From Fragum whitleyi (taxonomy: Eukaryota > Mollusca > Bivalvia > Cardiida > Cardiidae), in contig OX411556.1 in assembly GCA_948146395.1 (NCBI GenBank), forward strand, positions 34,486,411 to 34,550,410: 64,000 bases of DNA. Direction: 5' to 3'. Below the pieces are notes generated by a model, which worked only from the letters and a program-made list of their open reading frames with translations, searched no databases and had not been told where the DNA came from. The translations under genes and the position numbers were made by a program. This document shows positions 47,439-56,400 of the stretch, in pieces. Position 1 is the first letter of the stretch. Every line of letters starts with the position of its first letter.

Positions 47439-50400
47439 AAAACTCTTCTTCTCCCAAAACATTAGAATTAAACATTGCTGTTTTGCGTTTATATTCTTTA
47501 AAAAAAATTACATTAATATTCAAACTTGAAAGTAGTCCTTTGTTTTTGGATCCAAGACTTTGCAAAGAAATAAAAAAAAAGAAAGCTTTTGAAAAATACC
47601 AAACCGCTCAACTAAAAGCTTTGCATTCTTGCATGGCACTTATTGCTTAAACTCATTTCCATGAAGTGTACAAGCTTGAGTATCGGGCCAATATTATGAG
47701 ATTTAAGATCTAACGTTGAAATAAAGACGGAATTACTAAAATCAAGGCTTGCACCTTCCAAATTTTGCTTGTATTTTGCCTAATTATCCCAACCAAAACA
47801 CCCTAAAATTGCTTTCAGATCAAGATATCCCTTTAATAAAGATCAGACAGAAGATAGTACTTAAAATGAAGGTGTAATCATATCCCTATAGATATATACA
47901 TGTACATGTAGTAATTCACAGTAATTTTTATTCTTATATCATTTGAACCTATTTATATCATTAAGAAATTGAAGAAAGTCATTAAAATTTGGAGCTCGCA
48001 TATACTGTTGAGCCAAATTAGGGAACCGTGGTAATCTTGTTTGAACTGAAATACACCGTAACGAAAATTATCTTGATACTACATTGCAAAATTTCGTATT
48101 ATTTGAAAAACAACCGATCAAAATTCAATTTATCATAGCAACACAACAAAGTTAAAAGCCATATTAATACTTGAAGTCTATTATATTTCTGTTATGCGGT
48201 AACAGTAAAAAGGCATGTCCTTTGAACTTGAATACATGAACATTAAGTATTGGCCCGTTGACTATAAATTATGTTAACGAATTACAAATTTTAAGGACAT
48301 TTTTACAAAGCTGACGAAAATTCTCCAACAATGACCAATGTAGTGTATGGAGTAATGCTAGCATATCATATTACCATATATAAACAATGTATCATATGTA
48401 ACTCTGTATTAATAGATAGTTAGATGGTTAGCAGATGAGCTTATAGAAATTATATGTAGTATCTAGAATACAAGTATTATTTATTTATACCCCGACATAA
48501 CATATTTTGGCGACGAGGATGTTTTCTTTCTGATTTGTTGGAGGAAAAGGATATATTGGACAGTGATCTGGACAATATAGAGGATTATAGTCACTTTCAG
48601 TAATTTTTAGATTTTACTGATTTTGGATTTAATTCTGTGAAAAGTGGACTATATTGATTTCCTCAAAAGCCGGGATTTACAGGAATTGTTCTAGGATTTA
48701 ATTCGTACAATGGCTAAGGCACTACCGGTTGCCAGTGTAGAACAATTTACCTTAGATGGTGGTAATACCAATCTTTCAATAAGATGGGACAGATGGCTGA
48801 AATCCTTCAATTACTATGTTGTCGGTTCGGGTATTACGGATAGAACACAAAAAAGAGCTCTGTTGTTGCATCTCGTGGGTCAGGATGTGCAACAAATCTT
48901 CGAGACGCTCGAGGATACAGGGGATAATGCTGACTTTGACCAGGCGGTTACCAAGCTAACAGAGTATTTTCAACCACGTAAAAATGTGTCATTTGAGAGA
49001 CATAGATTTAATTCGGAATTACAAAAGTCAAATGAAACGGTCCAAGACTTTTGTACAAGGTTGAGAAAATTAGCAATGAATTGTGATTTCACAGATACGG
49101 ATGACCGAATAAGGGATCACATCGTTGAGAAATGTATTTCAACATCTCTAAGGCGAAGATTCTTGAGAGAGAATGATTTAACGTTAGCCAAAGTGATGGA
49201 GATAGCTTCGGCAAATGAAAGGGCGGATGCGTGTGCCTCGACGATTGAAAAGGGGAGGTCGGAAGAAATGTGTCAAGTGCAGAGTCAAAATCCAGCTAAG
49301 CCGCATACGTTCAAAACGAAGAGAATCGAATGCTATAAATGTGGACGTGTTGGACACAAATCAAATGATCCAAAATGCCCGGCCAGAAATCAAAAATGCA
49401 GAAAATGTCAGAAATTAGGACATTTTGCGAAAAAGTGCAAATCAGAAACAAAAACTAAGAAAAAGAAACAAGTTAGATCCTTAGACTCTGAATCAAGTAA
49501 AAATGAAGAAGTAACATTTTCAGTGACTGACAAGCTTTCCAAAACAAAAGTTCAAGTCGGTAACATTTCTCTTTCGATGATAATTGATTCAGGCGCTTCA
49601 TGTAATGTAATTGATATCAACACTTGGAACTATTTGAATAAACAGAAAAGATTCAAATTCATCTCAAAAAGCAAAACGCAAAAGAAAGTATTTCCCTATG
49701 GATCACAGAAAGCACTACCCCTAGCTGGAATGTTTAAAGCACAAATCTCCAAAAACGACAAATGCTTAGATGCCGAGTTTCTCGTATTGAAGGGAAAAGG
49801 ACAATCTCTACTCTCATGCAAAACAGCGGTTGATTTAGGCGTATTACAAATCATCAACACTGTTGAAAAGGGAGAGATGTCGATAACAAAGCAGTTTCCA
49901 GATTTGTTTCGGGACGGTATAGGAAAATTAAAAGAGTTCCAACTGAAAATTCCTATCGATAACACAGTAACACCAGTAGTTCAACAAACACGCAGGGTTC
50001 CATACAGTTTACGCGAAAAGCTTGAGAAAAAGTTAAACCAATTAGAAGAAATGGACATTATTGAAAAAGTAGATGGACCAACATCTTGGGTATCACCAAT
50101 TGTTTGTATTTCAAAAAAGTCAGGGAACGATATCAGGCTTTGTGTTGACATGAGGCAAGCCAATGCAGCTGTAAAAAGGGTAAGGCACCCTATACCAACT
50201 CTCGACGAAGTGCTAAATGATATGAACGGTAGCAAGATATTTAGCAAACTAGACATCTCAAATGCCTATCACCAGATTGAGTTGTCCCCGGAATCACGCG
50301 ACATAACAACGTTCACATCACACAAAGGGTTATATCGCTATAAGAGGCTGATGTTTGGAGTATCTTGCGCGCCCGAAATGTACCAAAACATCCTTCAACA

Positions 50401-53400
50401 ATTGCTACAAGGATGCGACGGTGTACGAAATGTGATGGACGATATCATCATTTATTCAAAATCCAAGAAAAAGCACAAGGTTCACTTAGAAAATGTGTTA
50501 AAAGTGTTACAGGATAAAGGGTTAGTTCTGAATAAAGAAAAGTGTCAATTTTATATGTCGAAATTGGAATACATGGGTCATGAGTTATCTGAGCAAGGCA
50601 TCAAACCTACAAAGGCAAAGGTAGAGTCAGTGAAAAATGCACGCGATCCGGAAAACGCGAGCGAGGTAAGGAGTTTTCTAGGTCTTGTAAATTACAATGC
50701 AAGGTATATTCCTGATTTCGCCACGATAACTGCCCCATTGCGAGAATTGACCAAGAAAAATGCTAAATTTCTTTGGAATAATGAACATAAAAAGGCTTTC
50801 AAGATATTGAAAGATAAGTTGTCCGATGCAAAGGCTTTAGCATACTATGATTTGAGTGCGCCGACAAAAGTCATTGTTGATGCGAGCCCAGTTGGCCTGG
50901 CTGCAATTTTGTTGCAAGATCAAAAAGGAGATTCACGCGTTATAAGCTATGCAAGTAGAAGCTTAACAGATGTAGAGCGTAGATATTCTCAGACAGAACG
51001 CGAAGCGTTGGCTGTGGTTTGGGGTCTCGAACATTTTAATGCGTACCTATATGGTATAGATTTTGACCTATATACTGACCACAAACCATTGGAATATATT
51101 TATTCCAAGAAGTCAAAACCATGTGCACGTATTGAACGTTGGGTTTTAAGGTTACAACCCTATACTTTCAGGGTAAAGTATTTAAAGGGTGGCGATAATA
51201 TTGCTGATGCTCTGTCAAGGCTTTTGTCAAATAGGGGGAAGGGTCAACATTCATTAGACGAGGTAGATGAAATTCGATTGATTGCTTCAGATTCCACCCC
51301 TTCGTCTATGTCTACTCAAGATATTGAATCTGAGTCCAAAAAAGATAAAGATCTTTGTTCAGTCAAAGAATGTCTATTATCAGGAAAATGGCATTTACTT
51401 GAAAATAAAGCATATTTACCAATAAGACACGAGTTATGTGCAATTGGTCACTTAGTTTTAAGAGGGACAAGGATTATCATACCGACCAATTTAAGAAATA
51501 AAGTGTTGCAATTGGCACACTTAGGCCATCCAGGTATTGTTGTTATGAAACGTAGTTTACGTACAAAAGTATGGTGGCCTGGAATCGATAAAAACGCAGA
51601 AAATTTCTGTAAAACTTGCTATGGTTGCCAATTAGTGTCAAATCCCTTAAAACCAGAGCCAATGACCAGGTCAGAATTACCTGCTGGTCCTTGGAAAGAT
51701 TTAGCCCTAGACTTACTCGGTCCCTTGCCATCAGGAGATTACATATTTGTTTTGATAGATTACTACTCAAGGTTCTTTGAACTTAAGGTCACAAAATCCA
51801 TTACATCTGAAAATATGGTCAAAATACTCCAAAAGTTTTTTGTTACACATGGGTTACCTTTAACTCTTAAAACAGACAATGCTAAAAACTTTACAAGTGA
51901 AGTATTCACTAATTATTTGCAAAATAATGGAATCATACACAAAAGAACTACGCCATTACACCCGCAAGCCAATGGTGAGGTAGAAAGACAAAATCAGTCT
52001 ATTATGAAAAGGGTTAGAATTTCACAAGCAGAGGGTCGAAACTGGAAATCCGATTTAGATGATTATTTAATGATGTACAGAAGTACGCCTCATTCGGTAA
52101 CGGGTAAATCGCCAGCCGAATTGCTTTACGGCCGACCGATTAGGACGAAATTGCCAGAATTAACGAGTCATAAATTTGAACAAAATGATTTTGAAGTCCG
52201 CGATCGCGATTCCGAGGAAAAGGGGAAAGGGAAAGACTATGCGGATAGAAAAAAACAGGCAAGTTACAGCGACATCCAAAAAGGTGATAAAGTTCTTTTA
52301 AAACAGAAACGCGAAAATAAACTTCAAACGCAGTTTAACCCTTTGCCGCATAAGGTGATAGATAAATTCGGGAATAAAGTGACAATTGAATCTCAAGACG
52401 GTGTGAGATATGATCGGAATGTCACTCATGTAAAACCTTATTTAGAGAGAAAAGTTGAAAACGAGTTTACAGCTTTGCCTCAGGTACACTCAGATTCAAG
52501 TATATCACATGAGCAAAATAGTGAAAATAGTGATGTGTGTGAAAGGGCTGATAAGCCGACAATACAAATTCCTCAGGAGGACATTTCCCAGCCTAGAAGT
52601 AGACCAGAGAGACACATAAAACCCCCGATAAGATTCAAGGATTATGTTATGAACTAGCTAATTGGATAATTAGACTCAGTACTGTTTTATTTCTGTTATC
52701 TTTTTGCACTGGACAGTAATTGTCTATGTTTTGGGTGTTGTCACAATTGTAATCAAACATACACTGATTAGTAATTACTTTATGAGTTTATTTCCTGGGA
52801 AAATACCTCAGTTTTGGGTCAAGTCGGAAAAGTACTTTATCTAGTTCACAAATCATTTCCTTCATTAGTTAAAAAAAAAGGATTGTTTTAAAAGTTTTCT
52901 TTATTGATAGAAACATTGTGGAAAAGAAGTTTTTGTCTAAATTAGGGAGGAAATGTAGTGTATGGAGTAATGCTAGCATATCATATTACCATATATAAAC
53001 AATGTATCATATGTAACTCTGTATTAATAGATAGTTAGATGGTTAGCAGATGAGCTTATAGAAATTATATGTAGTATCTAGAATACAAGTATTATTTATT
53101 TATACCCCGACATAACAACCAAGCAAAGGGCAGACTCTCTAGGCCAAGATCAGTCATCACGTCAATGCAAGCCGATCTTTGCCTTTATTATCTGCCAAAA
53201 CTTTGTATAAAGCAGGAAAATGCCCCAAACAGCGAGAGAAAAGTTAAGATGTCGTTTTCAAAATTACTTTGACAAACAGCTTGGACTTCTTGTGTATTTT
53301 CAGATCGCACATGATAATGGAATCCCTCACAGAACCTCATATTTCTTTCTACTTGGAATGGTGATTCTATCACACGTCAGTACGATATTTCTGTTCCCAA

Positions 53401-56400
53401 AACGAATATTAAAACCACTTGCATTTCACCCAAAAGACGTAGAGATAGAGTGTCCTACGCCAGAACAAGAGCATAGCCACACGAAATCGTCCGGAAATCA
53501 AGATTGTGTTTATGATAACAACAATTTCGATAACACAAACGATCATCGCAAAAATATCAAAGATGCAAACATAAGTCAAGATGAGGGTAAACAAACAAGT
53601 TGTAACAGTGAATTTTGTCAAATTGATCACGTGGTGGAGAAAAGCTGTGTTGAATCAAATAAAAACAAAGTTGCTCTTTCTTTCGAGGACCCACCCGAAA
53701 AAACACTTCCCCAACACATGCGTTCATATTTGTACACAACTCATGTACTATGGTTTACCGTCGTGATGTTTCGTACCAACTATTTTTATGGGACCATCAA
53801 TCCTGTAATTGAAGATATCACAGGAAATGACGCTGTTAAAGGTTTGATATGCTTTTTTGTTTGTGAAATTGAGAAAAATCTTAAAAAAAAGGTTTAGTCA
53901 CTTTTATATTACAGGAGATAGGACAGATATTTTACTGGGTTTTCACACAGTTTATTTTCAACGCACTAATGCATCCACATCCATTTGGGGAAAAACTAAT
54001 TTAAGAAGTGTCCTCTGCAAATATTCGACTTGTCAGATTGCTTTCGTTTGTTCATTCACAAAACCTTGTATCACGCATTTCGCAACAAAAGATTAATTTT
54101 CAAAGTGGCGAAGCCATCTATAATTGTATAGCTTTTTCTGTTTACGAAATAAAAGATTTTTCAACCCTGAACTAAAGTTTTGATTTTATTTAAGTTGATT
54201 CAATTTAACCAAGGTCGTTGAGTCATAAGACGGCTGTTGATAGTTAGTGTAAATTTCAACTCTCATATGTGCCAATTAATACAATTCGACCCCGAAGAAG
54301 GAAATGAATACAAGATTCATCTCATTCTTTAAAAACAAATATAACAAAAGACACAACAAGATATTCTATTTCAGTGAGCTACTATACTGATGTTCTCTCG
54401 TATACTATGGCGGGAGCAATCATGGCCTGTGTCATAATTGGGCTTATATATGATTGGCAAAAGAAATTGTTTAAAGGTTGGTTAATTTTTTGTAAAATTT
54501 GTAACAAATAAACAGATATGAACATTTTTATAATTAACAAGGGCCCTATAAAAAGTGTTATTATGCCTCATTCTTTTTCATGAATGGACACGAAACTGGT
54601 CCTCGTGAGCATGAGGTTGTTTTTCATCATATAAATATTTTTCAATGAAGCATAACTTTCATCTAATGCATACAGACGCGTTTATATATACAAGAATAAG
54701 AATGATTTATTAAAAGCTCCAAAGAACACTAATCCATTGTCGATAAGTCGGTCAGATTTTACTGATGAGCCTTAGGTTGTATGTAAGCTCAACTCTCTGA
54801 TCGTAAATCTTCCAACATAAATTGGTAGTACTGGTGTGAGAAATACCAGGAATCCATCGTTAGGTGCTCCAGTCGTCGCGATATAACTGAGAGATTGTTG
54901 AAAGCGACGTAAAACCCCAATTCAAATCAAATCACAAGCTCAGTCAACTTTATTGCGAGTGAAGATGAACGAAAATATCACTCTTAATAATTTGTTTCCT
55001 GTCTTATCCTTTTTCATTCAGGAATTAAAGACTTGAAGAAGCGTCGCGTCTTAGCTTCGATTTGTCCTTTGATGACTGTTTGTGTAGCCTCAATTTTGCT
55101 GTCAACATTGGCGTTCGTCAAGGAGGAATATATGCTGTATCTTATTCCAGTCATATTCACATTGTTCAAGTCCCTTTTCTCAACAATAGCGAATGCTTAT
55201 CTTGTCGACGTGTAAGCATTCATTTTATTGTTATTTACTATTTTTTTTTTAAAAAATCGTGTTTTCATATTAAAGCTTTGAAAGCAATATTTCCAATTTT
55301 TCCTACTGCCGTCACAGCACAGTTTTTGATCATTGGAGGTCACGGGTTTTGTTTTCTAAGCGTCCTCTAAAGATGTTTGGTCCGTTTTTCAGCCAATTCT
55401 ATTTCGTACAAGAATGTAAAACATCATTTCATTTGGATATATAATTATGGCGTTTCAAGTAAACAACATAATAAGTGATCGGTGGCGAATACTTATTATG
55501 TTGTTTACTTGAGACTTTAGGTCGTTTGTGAATGGTTTGAGTGCCTTCATTGTCCTTAGAATATTTTGTAACTGAGAAGAAAATGAAGGCGCTATTATAG
55601 CACAGTTGGTTGCTCGTCGGACTTTCAATCTACACTGAAACGAACTTCTAAACGGCCACTTGGTTTTAGCTGAAAAATTGATATTTTCTTTGTAATCTGA
55701 AATGGGAATTAGTTGAATTATAATACAAAAGTCTTTAAAGAAATACCTTTAATAAACACTGACTTGAAAAATGTGAGGAAAACAGCGAATTGAACGGGAA
55801 TTCAGATATACCCCTGATTTTAAAATTAACATTGGTGGGTGGGGTAATTTTAGCATTTTATTCTTGTGTGAGAAACAAAACAGCCTGAATGTTATTTTCT
55901 TCAGTGATTTGGTACCTGACACTAGCCATGGAACTTTGCCATTTATTCTATTAATCGCCGAGGATTTCTTAGACCGAAAATTTGAAATTCTTCGAAAATG
56001 TGCAACTTTTGTGACTTTTGTAATGGAGGGTTCTTGTGTTTGATTGTTTGCTACAAACACCAAATACAAAAATTCGCATCCAGTTTTCTGTAAGAATACG
56101 CCGAATTGAACGGCCTTTCATGTGAAAATAAAAGATACTTCATCAAATGGCTATAGATATGTTAAAATGTCGCAAATGCATGGTGGCCGTTTAGAAGTTC
56201 GTTTCAGTGTAAAAGTCGAGGGTTCGATCATCGACGGCGGCGCTGATCCCTCCGACTATTTGTCTCTCACCTTAGGTTGAAAATTGTTTTCCTATGTGAG
56301 ATAACTGCTCGAGACTAGGAAAGGGTGTTATGGTAGTACTAGTGGGAGGAATACCAGGAATCCAGGTGCTTCAGCCGCCGCGATATAACTGAAAGATTGT

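Larger units (their letters stand above)
48339..53117 (+). mobile_element. Complete Ty3/Gypsy LTR retrotransposon
   Basis: Two 164-bp LTRs (48339-48502 and 52954-53117) begin TG and end CA and are identical base for base as I read them. ACCAA is duplicated at 48334-48338 and 53118-53122. After the 5' LTR, TGGCGACGAGG at 48508 is a candidate primer-binding site. ATTAGGGAGGAAA before the 3' LTR is the polypurine tract. The order protease, reverse transcriptase, RNase H, integrase is Ty3/Gypsy. Single fused ORF; a Mag-like clade is my guess. It lies in intron 5, same strand as gene 2. Confidence 0.96.

Noticed and set aside
53220..53303. ATG upstream of gene 2 exon 6 as a start
   Set aside because: The gene 1 counterpart is a spliced internal exon with the same acceptor phase, and upstream exons 1-5 of gene 2 join in frame at 53304.
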